Assembly: GCA_038528385.1 (NCBI GenBank)
Contig: JBCBET010000001.1
Coordinates: forward strand, 248,001-312,000
Reading direction: 5' to 3'
Length of the DNA stretch: 64,000 nucleotides
Source of the DNA: Shimia_B sp038528385
GTDB lineage: Bacteria; Pseudomonadota; Alphaproteobacteria; Rhodobacterales; Rhodobacteraceae
Position numbers and translations under genes: made by a program. Positions 9,799-17,201 of the stretch are shown one piece after another (positions within the stretch are counted from its first letter, which is position 1; the number at the start of each line of letters is the position of its first letter). The notes beneath the pieces are model-generated. The model ran no database searches. It had not been told where the DNA came from and worked only from the letters and a program-made list of their open reading frames with translations.

Positions 9799-10808
9799 CA
9801 CGCAGCCTCATGCCGGATACGGGGGTCGATGAAGGGATAGAGCAGGTCGACGAGGAAGACGCTCACGGCGGTCATGAGGATGATGACGTAGCTCACCCCC
9901 TGGATGACCGGGAAGTCCTGGTTGAGGATCGCATCGTAGAGCAGCTTGCCCATGCCATTATAGGCGAATATGCGTTCCACGAGCACCTGCCCCGCGATCA
10001 GCAACCCGATTTTCAAAGCAAAAGCAGTGATTTGCGGGAGGATCGCGTTGCGGATCATGTAGCGGTAGAGGATGTATCGCGGGCGCAGGCCCTTGGCCTT
10101 CGCGAGCGTCACGTAATCCTCGCCCTGCACGGTGATCATGAGCCCGCGCATGCCGAGCGCCCAGAAGCCGAAGGTGACGATCACGATCGAGAGCGCGGGC
10201 AAAAAGCCGTGGTAGAGCACCGACTGCACGAACGCCCACGACCAGCCCGGCTCCACGAAGATCGAATAGGCGCCGGTGAGCGGAAACCACTGCAGTTTCG
10301 CGCTGAAAATCCACATGAGGAGAAGCCCGGAAAGGATTGGCGGAATTGAAGTAAAGACCATCGCCGCCGGGATCGCCACCTTCACGAGGTTGGGCGATTT
10401 CTCCCACACCATGAGCGCGCCGAGGAGGTTGCCGATGAAGAAGGTGATCAGGAGCGACAGGATCATCAGCCCCAACGTCCACGGTAGCGCGTTGAGGATG
10501 AGCGTGGCCACGGGCGTCGGGAAGGCCGCCGTCGAGAGCCCGAAATCGAAGACAAGAGCGCCCGACAAGTATCTGAAATACTGAACGATTAGCGGCTGGT
10601 CGATCCCCATCTGCGCGCGGAGCTGGGCGAGGATCTCCTCCGAATTCGCCACCGTCCCCGCACCGGCCGCCATGCGCCCGAGCGCGATCTCGGCCGGGTC
10701 GACAGGGCTGAGCCGCGGGATGATCCAGATGATCGTCGCGGCGATCAGAATGGTGAGCACGAGCGTGACGAGCCGGTTGATCAAGTAATCCCTGGGAATG
10801 CGTCCCAT
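9798..10808 (-). CDS. ABC importer permease, DppB/OppB type
   Basis: A 336-residue permease with a typical DppB start (PRDYLINRLVTLVLTILIAATIIW), the long periplasmic loop, and the EAA-type motif in DYVTLAKAKGLRPRYILYRYMIRNAILPQ. The frame extends 21 codons further upstream, but the ATG at 10808 is preferred because it has a GGGAGG ribosome binding site about 7-8 bases away and aligns with the first membrane helix. It overlaps the next permease and forms the second half of the channel. The roughly 300-base gap to the upstream binding-protein gene holds a palindromic repeat. Confidence 0.92.
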   Translation of the reverse strand: MGRIPRDYLINRLVTLVLTILIAATIIWIIPRLSPVDPAEIALGRMAAGAGTVANSEEILAQLRAQMGIDQPLIVQYFRYLSGALVFDFGLSTAAFPTPVATLILNALPWTLGLMILSLLITFFIGNLLGALMVWEKSPNLVKVAIPAAMVFTSIPPILSGLLLMWIFSAKLQWFPLTGAYSIFVEPGWSWAFVQSVLYHGFLPALSIVIVTFGFWALGMRGLMITVQGEDYVTLAKAKGLRPRYILYRYMIRNAILPQITAFALKIGLLIAGQVLVERIFAYNGMGKLLYDAILNQDFPVIQGVSYVIILMTAVSVFLVDLLYPFIDPRIRHEAA

Positions 10809-11107
10809 GGTGCCGTTCCCTCCCTTTCGCGGCGGATCGGCGCAGGCACAACGCGTACACAACCTGTACACAACCTGTGCATACGCCGCCTCCCCCGGTT
10901 GCGGCTGGTGGCCGCGGGCAAGGGTTGCCCGTGGCGATGGTGCGGCGCGGTCGCCGCGGGCCTCTGGCGGGCCCTTCGGTGGGCGATGCGCGGTCCCGGC
11001 TCGGGGGCCGGGGTCGTGGTCCTGGTGCGTCCCGTCCCGGGCGCGAGCCCCGGGACCTCTCGCTCCGGTGGCAGAGGCCCCGGGTCAGGCCCGGGGCGTG
11101 TGTGTCC
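10809..11107. other. Non-coding spacer between binding protein and permease genes
   Basis: This 299-base gap inside the transporter operon has no convincing gene. It is very GC-rich, with many CCCGGG and GGGCCC runs, and contains a REP-like element at 11035-11098. Such a gap between a binding-protein gene and its permeases is where hairpins often lower downstream expression so that the binding protein is made in excess; this is an inference. Confidence 0.6.
11035..11098. repeat. REP-like palindromic element, second copy
   Basis: Two inverted units, TCCCGGGCGCGAGCCCCGGG beginning at 11035 and GAGGCCCCGGGTCAGGCCCG beginning at 11074, repeat the arms of the 8758-8826 element in opposite orientation. 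The sequence after the second unit (GTGTGTGTCCTCAA) also resembles flanks of the first element, so the two sites share more than GC content. Confidence 0.6.
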
Positions 11108-12835
11108 TCAACCCGCGGGCTCCAGATTGTGGATGATCTGGTGCGTATGGCCCCACCAGAAGAACGGGTGGTTGTAGTAGTTCTCCGACGTGGGCCAGCC
11201 CGTCCAATGGGTCGTGTTGAAGGGAATGAGCTTCGACGCCTGCGCCAGCGGGATGAAGGGCATCTCCGCATCGAGGTACTGGTAGGCCTCCGCCACCATC
11301 GCGGGCACCTCCGCGGCGCCGAGCGGCATGGTGGCGATCTGGTCCACGATGGCCGAGTAGGACGCCGCCGCCGCGCCGTCCCAGCGGGCGGTGTTGTTGA
11401 AGCCGGGCGACCGCTCGCCCACCGGCACCACGTCGTCCACCGTGTAGCGGCCCATGGAGGCCCAGGGCTCGTTCACCGAGCCGCAGGAGAGCCAGCTATA
11501 GGACATCTCGTAGGCGCCGAAGGGCAGCACCTCGCCCCAGAAGACGCCGTTTTCCACCGGCACCGCGCGGGCGTCGATCCCGGCGCGCTGAAGCTGTTCC
11601 ACCACCACGTCGATCGTGCGGGTGTATTCGGTGGAGGCGGAGTTCACGTGGATGTCGACGGAGAGCGTCTCGCCGTCCTTCGTGTAGTAGTCGCCGTCGC
11701 GCACCCAGCCCTCGGCCTCGAGGAGCGCCTGACCGGCCTCCACGTCCGCGCGGGCGGGAAGGCCGTAGCCCGCCTCCACCACCGCGTCGATGAAGGGCGC
11801 CATGGAGCCGTATTGCGCGAACATGGTCCGCGAGGCCTCTGTCGTGCCCTCGTAGGCCACGTTCACGATCTGGGAGCGGTCGATGATCGCGGCCACCGCG
11901 CGGCGCATGTTTGCGTTGTCCCAGGGTGCGACGGTGGTGTTGATCTCCAGCTGGCGCGCGCAGGGGTCGGCGGCGGCGAAGGGGAAGCCGTCCACCCAGG
12001 CGATGACGGCCGGGTTCTGCGCCTGGATGGCCTCGAACGTGCCGATGGTAACGTTCTGCGCGGCGTCGAGCTGGTTCGACGCGATGAGCTGCGCGCGGCT
12101 CTCCTCGCCGCCAGACTCCAAGAAGATCACACGCTCGGGCGCGGGCATGTCCATGAAGCCCGTCTCCGCGCCCCACCACGTGTCGCGGCGGTCCCAGATC
12201 ATGCGGTTCGACGCGCCGGAGGAGTAGGCGTAGGGGCCGGTGCCGATGGGCGGGAAGAAGGCGAAGGTGGCGGGGTTTTCGACCGCCGACCACACGTGCT
12301 CCGGCATGATGAGGAAGGAGTTCGCGATGCGGACGCCGAAGTTTTCGACAATGAAGCGCGGGTTCGACGCCTCGAGCGTGAAGCGCACGGTGAGGTCGTC
12401 CACCGCCTCGACGCTGGCCACCTGGGAGGTCAGCGCGGCCACTTCGCGGGCGGAGAAATCCTCCGTCGTCTCGGCCATGTTGACGGTGAAGACGACGTCG
12501 TCGGCGTCGAACGCCTCGCCGTCTGACCAGGTGACGCCGTCGCGGAGCGTGACCGTCCACTGGGTGAAATCGGCGTTCGATGTGGCGCCGGTGGCGAGCC
12601 ACGGCTCGAGCTCGCCCGTGCCGTAATTGAGGATGAAGAGCGGCTCCCACATCGTCTGGTGCGCGCCGGCGAGGCGGCGGACGCCGGAATTGTCGGTGAA
12701 CCAGTTGAAGTTCTCCGGATCCGTGATCGTGCGGTCCAGATCGAAGATGACCGTGTTCTCCCGCGCCACGCTCTGCGCGGACGCGACCGAGGCCGCGATC
12801 GCCAGGCTCGAGGCGGTTATGATGAGCTTTTTCAT
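11108..12835 (-). CDS. Periplasmic substrate-binding protein, SBP family 5
   Basis: A 575-residue family 5 extracellular solute-binding protein (the OppA/DppA class). The signal peptide is clear (KKLIITASSLAIAASVASA, cleavage after ASA near residue 20). The family core WTVTLRDGVTWSDGEAFDADDVVFT is near residues 93-117. It would capture the ligand in the periplasm and deliver it to the DppBC-type permeases encoded next. The tail of the protein is rich in Trp and Tyr, as in family members that bind carbohydrates, but ligand class cannot be read from sequence alone. It starts 51 bases after the MBL-fold gene with a GGAAG ribosome binding site. Confidence 0.93.
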   Translation of the reverse strand: MKKLIITASSLAIAASVASAQSVARENTVIFDLDRTITDPENFNWFTDNSGVRRLAGAHQTMWEPLFILNYGTGELEPWLATGATSNADFTQWTVTLRDGVTWSDGEAFDADDVVFTVNMAETTEDFSAREVAALTSQVASVEAVDDLTVRFTLEASNPRFIVENFGVRIANSFLIMPEHVWSAVENPATFAFFPPIGTGPYAYSSGASNRMIWDRRDTWWGAETGFMDMPAPERVIFLESGGEESRAQLIASNQLDAAQNVTIGTFEAIQAQNPAVIAWVDGFPFAAADPCARQLEINTTVAPWDNANMRRAVAAIIDRSQIVNVAYEGTTEASRTMFAQYGSMAPFIDAVVEAGYGLPARADVEAGQALLEAEGWVRDGDYYTKDGETLSVDIHVNSASTEYTRTIDVVVEQLQRAGIDARAVPVENGVFWGEVLPFGAYEMSYSWLSCGSVNEPWASMGRYTVDDVVPVGERSPGFNNTARWDGAAAASYSAIVDQIATMPLGAAEVPAMVAEAYQYLDAEMPFIPLAQASKLIPFNTTHWTGWPTSENYYNHPFFWWGHTHQIIHNLEPAG

Positions 12836-12886
12836 GGACTTCCTCCCAAAGAAGTATGTTGTTTATTGGTTGGTTATGGGTCGCAG

Positions 12887-13567
12887 CTAACGCAAATAAT
12901 CCATCACGAGGACGCGCGTGCGCTCCGGCAGATCGGCACGGGTCAAGTTGACCCTAGGTGAACAGGCAAAATCAACATCCGCCTCGTTGAAATGCGCGAG
13001 AAAGCTCTCGATCCACATCGTGTTGCGCGGGCGGTAGGTGAGCGTGCGGAAGTGCATGGGGATCACGAGTCGCGGCTTCACGCGGCGGATCATCTCCATG
13101 AGATCCGGCAGTAAGATCGTCAGGTAACCGCCTGCCAATGCGAACAAAATGTCCGTGCCTTGGAAGAAGTCCTGTTGGGCCTCGGTGAGGGGATTGCCGA
13201 CGTCTCCCATATGGGCGCAGGCCATTCCGTCGAGGTCGAAGCGGTACATGCCGTTTTGCCCGGGCACCGCGTGCTCTGGGTGGTGATCCCATTCGGCAGC
13301 CTCGATGGCCGTGATATCAACGCCTTGCGCGGTGATCTTGCCCCCGTTCTGCGCCACATGGAGCGCGTTCACCACCTCCGGGCCGCCCGCGATGAGGTCC
13401 GCGCGGCAATGCGCGCTGTCATCGTCGGAGGAGATCACGACGAGGTCGGCGGGCTCGGTGATGGGCGGGTAGCCCACGCCCTCGGGCGTGTAGGGATCGG
13501 TGATGATCCGCGGGCCCGTTTCCGGTGCCAGCCCGAAGGCGGCGTGGCCGTACCACGTGATCTCCAT
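12887..13567 (-). CDS. MBL-fold hydrolase-like protein with altered metal motif
   Basis: A 226-residue protein of the beta-lactamase-fold, UlaG/UPF0173-like group: it opens with ITWYGHAAFGL, has a metal-ligand-like AHMGDVGN in the middle and ends with VIPMHFRTL. The canonical HxHxDH signature after the second strand is replaced by ISSDDDSAH, so two histidines are missing at the usual metal site 1. Later potential ligands (AHMGD and PMHF) remain. Relatives hydrolyse lactones or phosphodiesters; the activity here is unknown. Its ATG overlaps the stop of the dioxygenase gene by one base (TGATG), so both are made together at the head of the importer operon. Confidence 0.8.
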   Translation of the reverse strand: MEITWYGHAAFGLAPETGPRIITDPYTPEGVGYPPITEPADLVVISSDDDSAHCRADLIAGGPEVVNALHVAQNGGKITAQGVDITAIEAAEWDHHPEHAVPGQNGMYRFDLDGMACAHMGDVGNPLTEAQQDFFQGTDILFALAGGYLTILLPDLMEMIRRVKPRLVIPMHFRTLTYRPRNTMWIESFLAHFNEADVDFACSPRVNLTRADLPERTRVLVMDYLR

Positions 13568-14403
13568 CAGTTGTTGCCCACGACATGGGGCGAGGTCGTC
13601 CGAGTGATGTCGTCGTTCTCGGGCCGCGGATGGGTGGCCCAGCTCCCCGCCTGCCCGCGGCAGAGGATCGCCTCCACCCCCGCGGCCCAGGCCGGATCGG
13701 TGATCTCCACGGTGGGCGGGCAGTAGCGCAGCGTGAAGCCGCAGCGCCGCCGGTCGGACGTGTTGGCCAGCGAGCCGTGGACGAGCATGTCGGCGTGGAG
13801 CGAGATCTGGCCTGCCCTGAGCGCGTTGGTGAAGGGCGCGCCGAGCGCCTCGGCCCCCGCCGTCTCCTGGTGGAAAACGGCGCGGCCCCCGTCGGTGGCC
13901 TGCACCGCGAAGGCGCCGCGGTCGTGGGTGCCGGGGATGAAGCGCATGGCGGAGTTCGCCTCATCCGCGTCGTCGATGGCGAGCCAGACAGTGACCGTGC
14001 GCGCAGGGCTCAGCTTCCAGAAACTCGCATCCTGGTGCCAGGGCACGGCCTTGGGATCGTGCGGCTTCTTCGAGAGGATCGCCGTGGCCCAGCACAGGAT
14101 ATCGGGGCCGAGGATATCTTCCACGTGGTCAAGGATGCGCGCATCGGTGGCGATGTCGTAGAGCCCGGCGAGCCGCGCCTGGTAGCAGTTGATCCCGTAG
14201 GCGCCCGCCTCCCCCGCGTCACGCATGAGCCCGTCGATATAGGCGCGAATCTCGGCCATCTCCGCGGCGCTGAAGATGTCGAAGGGCTGCACGAACCCGC
14301 GCGCGTTGTAGGCGGCGATGTCACCGGCGCTCAGCCGCTTGGGCGCGGCAGTCTCCACGGGCGCGAAGGAAAGATCGGGGATGTCGAGGGCTGGGCCGGC
14401 CAT
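13567..14403 (-). CDS. Phytanoyl-CoA dioxygenase (PhyH) family protein
   Basis: A 278-residue Fe(II)/2-oxoglutarate-dependent oxygenase family member. The iron triad is readable: HQD at residues 123-125 (PWHQDASFW) and the distal His near 209 (MLVHGSLAN), followed by an Arg (about 220-226) that could hold 2-oxoglutarate. The family hydroxylates many substrates, including fatty acyl-CoAs, ectoine, phosphonates and sugar-like natural products. It is the first gene of the importer operon and is divergent from an AraC regulator, so it is probably part of the catabolic route for the imported compound, perhaps an oxidative unmasking step before the mannosidase. Substrate unknown. Confidence 0.88.
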   Translation of the reverse strand: MAGPALDIPDLSFAPVETAAPKRLSAGDIAAYNARGFVQPFDIFSAAEMAEIRAYIDGLMRDAGEAGAYGINCYQARLAGLYDIATDARILDHVEDILGPDILCWATAILSKKPHDPKAVPWHQDASFWKLSPARTVTVWLAIDDADEANSAMRFIPGTHDRGAFAVQATDGGRAVFHQETAGAEALGAPFTNALRAGQISLHADMLVHGSLANTSDRRRCGFTLRYCPPTVEITDPAWAAGVEAILCRGQAGSWATHPRPENDDITRTTSPHVVGNN

Positions 14404-14536
14404 GAATCGTCCTCGTTAACTTATTGTTTACATTCCGCCCATTTTTTGCGCATTTCAGCGCCGTCGATTGACCAAGGCATGTACGATCTTGATGTTTTTG
14501 AGCTGCAAGACCGTCTGACTTCGCTAATCTTGCTCC
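14404..14536. promoter_or_regulatory. Divergent promoter region of araC-type gene and importer operon
   Basis: The 133 bases between the two divergent starts are distinctly AT-richer than the flanking genes and include GTTAACTTATTGTTTAC (from 14415) and TTGACCAAGGC (from 14468). This is the natural place for both promoters and for AraC-family operator half-sites. No pair of direct repeats was convincing enough to name an operator. Confidence 0.5.
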
Positions 14537-15388
14537 ATGGAAACCGAGATCTACAGGCTCTCCAGCTACCTCGCGCGGGGCGAGACGTTTCACGTGGCGC
14601 GCAAGATGCTCGCGCGGCGCTTCCCGGCCCGCGCCCATAGCCATGATTTTCACGAGGTCTTTCTCATCACGAAGGGGCGCACGGCGCATTGGATCAACGG
14701 GCAATCGCAGACGCTGAGCGAGGGGCAGCTCGTCTTCATGCGCCCAGACGATGCCCATGCCTTCCGCGCGGCGCGGGAGGGCTGCGAGATCATCAACGTG
14801 ATGTATGAAAGCGCGAGCGCGGCCCACCTCGTGGCGCGCTACGCCGACACGCTCCGGGGCCGCTTCTTCGACGCGCCGGGGCCGCTGCCCGAGCGCCACA
14901 CGCTGGGCCCGCAGCAATTCGAACGCGCCCTGGCGATCACGGGACAGTTGCAGACCGCCGACCGCACGCTGGCGCGGATCGAGGAATTCCTACTGACGCT
15001 CTGCAATCGCGTGGCCGTGCCCACACCGCAGAGCGTCACGGCGGGCCCGGCCTGGTTTTCGGCCGCGTGCTCCGCCGCGCAGGATATCGAGGTTTTCCGC
15101 CTGGGCGCGTCGGGCTTCATCGCCGCAGCCGGGCGCAGCCACGAACATGTCTGCCGCACCTGCCGGGAGGTGCTGGGCCTCACGCCCACCGATTACGTCA
15201 ACCGCATCCGCATCGACCACGCCGCGCGGCTCCTGCGCACGGAGGATACGAGCATCGAGGCCATCGCAACCCGCTGCGGGTTCGAGAACACGAGCTATTT
15301 CTACCGCCTCTTCGCGCAGTCCATGGGCGCCACGCCCAAGCGCTACCGCGCCGCGCACAAGCGGGACCCGTTCACGGCCGCCGATTAA
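14537..15388 (+). CDS. AraC-family transcriptional regulator
   Basis: A 283-residue regulator. The N-terminal cupin sensing domain contains HSHDFHEVFLITKGRTAHWING (about residues 34-55). The C-terminal double helix-turn-helix covers roughly 185-280, with the conserved RIRIDHAARLLRTEDTSIEAIATRCGF and YFYRLFAQSMGATPKRYR. It is divergent from the PhyH-MBL-importer-mannosidase operon and probably activates it in response to the imported sugar or a breakdown product. The first ATG of the frame is used; it is directly upstream of the cupin strand. Confidence 0.93.
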   Translation: METEIYRLSSYLARGETFHVARKMLARRFPARAHSHDFHEVFLITKGRTAHWINGQSQTLSEGQLVFMRPDDAHAFRAAREGCEIINVMYESASAAHLVARYADTLRGRFFDAPGPLPERHTLGPQQFERALAITGQLQTADRTLARIEEFLLTLCNRVAVPTPQSVTAGPAWFSAACSAAQDIEVFRLGASGFIAAAGRSHEHVCRTCREVLGLTPTDYVNRIRIDHAARLLRTEDTSIEAIATRCGFENTSYFYRLFAQSMGATPKRYRAAHKRDPFTAAD

Positions 15389-15407
15389 TACCTGACCAAA
15401 AAACTCG

Positions 15408-15433
15408 GATTGACTCAATTGACTGAATCAATC
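15408..15433. promoter_or_regulatory. Inverted repeat upstream of hemP, candidate operator
   Basis: Two 10-base half-sites, GATTGACTCA and TGAATCAATC, face each other across six bases. They match as an inverted repeat at nine of ten positions. The site lies 35 bases before the small ORF that overlaps hemP and about 190 bases before hemP itself. Heme-uptake genes in this group are iron-regulated, so an iron-responsive repressor is a reasonable candidate. The sequence is not an ICE box of the kind seen before dps. Confidence 0.5.
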
Positions 15434-15467
15434 AAGAATTCAGCACGTCGAAACCGCAGGGTGATCC

Positions 15468-15638
15468 ATGACCGATACCCACGACCCTCGCCCCTGCTTG
15501 CGCCGTTGGGCCGATCAGGATGACGGCTGGGCCGTACGCGCCGCACTCTTCGCCTTCCTGGGCAATGAAGGGGCGGGCTGGGATGTCATCGACAGTCGCG
15601 TCGGGAAGAAGGGGTTCGAGGGATTATGGTGGTGGTAG
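15468..15638 (+). CDS. Small hypothetical ORF overlapping hemP
   Basis: A 56-codon frame beginning MTDTHDPRPCLRRWADQDDG and ending in three tryptophans and TAG. Its last 13 bases overlap the hemP start in another frame, so the ATGGTGGTGGTAG stretch serves both as Trp-Trp-Trp-stop and as the hemP initiation region. A weak AGGGTG ribosome binding site precedes it. No family was recognised. It could be a real small protein or a translational leader that couples hemP expression; codon composition does not settle it. Confidence 0.4.
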   Translation: MTDTHDPRPCLRRWADQDDGWAVRAALFAFLGNEGAGWDVIDSRVGKKGFEGLWWW

Positions 15639-15799
15639 ATTTTCCGCGAGAGGTCGAACTTTCCGAGCGCCCGGAGGACCGCGTCCCGGTCTATGACGCC
15701 GAGGCGCTCACGCGTAACGGGCTCGCCCGGATCGCGCTGGGAGAGCAGCTCTACACGCTCCGCATCACCCGCGCCGGGAAGCTCATCCTGACGAAATGA
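15626..15799 (+). CDS. hemP: Hemin uptake protein HemP
   Basis: A 57-residue protein ending in YTLRITRAGKLILTK, the diagnostic C-terminus of the HemP family found with heme-uptake and iron-uptake operons in proteobacteria. It was found by reading the sequence directly. The ATG at 15626 has GAGG five to six bases upstream and is the only ATG of the frame. No heme receptor or ABC transporter gene is adjacent in this window. The short upstream ORF overlaps it, and a dyad 190 bases upstream is a possible iron-responsive operator. Confidence 0.8.
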   Translation: MVVVDFPREVELSERPEDRVPVYDAEALTRNGLARIALGEQLYTLRITRAGKLILTK

Positions 15800-15856
15800 C
15801 GCCTCTCCCCTCGCCCGTCCCGCGCCTATATCAGGAGGAGGACAGAGACCGAGGCC

Positions 15857-16105
15857 ATGGCGACCAAAATCCCCTCCCCCTGCGTGGATGTGTGCAAGTA
15901 CAAGCGCGCCGGGCATTGCATAGCGTGCTCCATGACGAAGCCGCAGAAGAAGATCTTCAAGCGGCTGAAAAGACCCGTGGAGCAGGCGGCTTTCATCGAC
16001 CTCATCAAGCACCAGCAGGCGCAGATGGGCAAGTTCGGCGCCTGGCCCGCGCTCTATGCGCGCAAGCTCGACAAGAAAGCTAAAAAGGCGAAGAAGGCGG
16101 CCTGA
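15857..16105 (+). CDS. DUF1289-family small cysteine protein
   Basis: An 82-residue protein with PSPCVDVCKYKRAGHCIACSMTKPQKK at residues 7-33, the C-x3-C...C-x2-C pattern of DUF1289 proteins. The four cysteines suggest a bound metal or Fe-S centre, but no function is established for the family. The C-terminus is strongly basic (LDKKAKKAKKAA). A GGAGGAGG ribosome binding site lies further upstream (15834-15841) than usual, with GACC close to the ATG. It follows hemP in the same direction by 57 bases. Confidence 0.8.
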   Translation: MATKIPSPCVDVCKYKRAGHCIACSMTKPQKKIFKRLKRPVEQAAFIDLIKHQQAQMGKFGAWPALYARKLDKKAKKAKKAA

Positions 16106-16114
16106 CGGGCGGCG

Positions 16115-16306
16115 CTATAGCTCGTCCTCGTCGTCACGAGCGAGGCGGACGATCTCGTCGGTCAGGCGCTTCTTGTAGCGACGCTGGCGGCGGCGGGCCT
16201 TGGCCGGGTTTGCGCGCCAGCCCGCGCGCTTGTCGGTGACGACCTCGTCGAGGTCATCGGCCGTCTCTACGCGGGCGGCGTCCTTGGGGTAGGTGCGCTT
16301 TGGCAT
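16115..16306 (-). CDS. Small basic conserved protein, 63 residues
   Basis: The frame MPKRTYPKDAARVETADDLD... ends at the TAG at 16115-16117. It is very rich in Arg and Lys in the middle (KARRRQRRYKKRL) with an acidic tail (ARDDEDEL). It overlaps the preceding gene by 40 bases. The composition bias and the charge layout look like a real small protein, possibly nucleic-acid binding, but no family was recognised. Start chosen at the ATG at 16306 because the longer open frame upstream reads as antisense-like sequence within the neighbouring gene. Confidence 0.5.
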   Translation of the reverse strand: MPKRTYPKDAARVETADDLDEVVTDKRAGWRANPAKARRRQRRYKKRLTDEIVRLARDDEDEL

Positions 16307-16626
16307 AGATCGAGAGATAGCTGCGCGTCGCCACGGGCAAGGCGCCGCGTCTTTCCGCGCCAGGCGAGCGATTGAGCGTTCATGGCGTGGAGGTCCGCCT
16401 CCCCGGCGAGGATCCGATCGCAGATCGCGGCGGCCTCGCGCGCCTGGGCGTCGGACATGTGCTTCACGGCCGGGCGCTTGATGTGATCGTACCACCGCCC
16501 GCCGCAGACATGGTCGAGCACGATGCGCTGGAAGCAGTGATCGAGGTGGACCGGCCAGCCCCGCGCACGCGCCTCACGCGGCATCACCTGCCGCGTGAGA
16601 TGGAGATATCGCGCGAGCGGCGACAC
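16267..16626 (-). CDS. Conserved hypothetical protein, 119 residues
   Basis: The sequence contains HLDHCFQRIVLDHVCGGRWYDHI (residues about 27-49), then a helical part with MSDAQAREAAAICDRILAGEADLHAMNAQSLAWRGK. A block of this shape recurs in small proteins of alphaproteobacteria, sometimes carrying loose acetyltransferase labels that the sequence does not support. His and Cys residues in the first block could bind a metal. It ends by overlapping the small basic ORF and starts immediately upstream of the end of dps; all three read the same way. Confidence 0.6.
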   Translation of the reverse strand: MSPLARYLHLTRQVMPREARARGWPVHLDHCFQRIVLDHVCGGRWYDHIKRPAVKHMSDAQAREAAAICDRILAGEADLHAMNAQSLAWRGKTRRLARGDAQLSLDLCQSAPTPRTPPA

Positions 16627-17097
16627 TCAGCGCAGATGCGCGTCGAGCATCCAGGCGAATTTCTCGTGCACCTGCTGGCGCTCGATCATGAGATCGTGCG
16701 TGGCCACGTCGCCCGCGTCATCGGCGAGGGCCGCGGTGCCGGCGATCGTGTCGGCGAGGGTTTTTTCGGCGTCGGAGAGATGCTTGATCATCTCCTTGTC
16801 GGACTGGTGGCCGTCCTGCTCCCCCACCTTGGAGCGCTTGAGCATCCCGGCGAGCTGCCCCTCGGCATGGCCGCCGATGGCCTTGATCCGCTCCGCGACG
16901 TCGTCCTGCCCCTGGAAATGATCCTCGTAGATCTCCTGGAAGAGCGCGTGGAGCGAGCCGAAACCCATCCCCGTCACGTTCCAGTGGAAGTTCTGCGCGA
17001 GCATGGTCGTCACGACAGTCTCCGCCACCACCTGGTTCAGCTTTTCGATGATCTCTGTTTTGGCCTCGACGGCGAGGCTCTCGGCACTCTGCAACAT
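16627..17097 (-). CDS. dps: Dps-family ferritin-like DNA-protection protein
   Basis: A 156-residue Dps protein, expected to form a 12-mer shell that oxidises and stores iron and shields DNA from peroxide. The ferroxidase residues of the family are present: His38 and His50 (FHWNVTGMGFGSLH), Asp65 and Glu69. The ATG at 17097 is chosen over one 30 bases upstream because AAAGGA lies seven bases before it. An ICE box sits 77 bases upstream, so iron control through Irr is likely. Confidence 0.92.
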   Translation of the reverse strand: MLQSAESLAVEAKTEIIEKLNQVVAETVVTTMLAQNFHWNVTGMGFGSLHALFQEIYEDHFQGQDDVAERIKAIGGHAEGQLAGMLKRSKVGEQDGHQSDKEMIKHLSDAEKTLADTIAGTAALADDAGDVATHDLMIERQQVHEKFAWMLDAHLR

Positions 17098-17173
17098 ATC
17101 TGTGTCCTTTACAGTCGGGCGTCCCACGCGGAACGCGTGATTTGCTGGCCAAAAGCTAGCTGTGGCATAAAGA

Positions 17174-17188
17174 TTAGAACGATTCTAA
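17174..17188. promoter_or_regulatory. ICE box (Irr-type iron-control element) before dps
   Basis: TTAGAACGATTCTAA is a perfect TTAGAA-N3-TTCTAA dyad, matching the core of the alphaproteobacterial iron control element bound by Irr. It lies 77 bases upstream of the dps ATG, with the end of the neighbouring hypothetical gene behind it, so dps is the obvious target. Irr usually represses iron-storage genes under iron limitation; that direction is from family knowledge. Confidence 0.75.
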
Positions 17189-17201
17189 ATTGACGCAAGG
17201 G

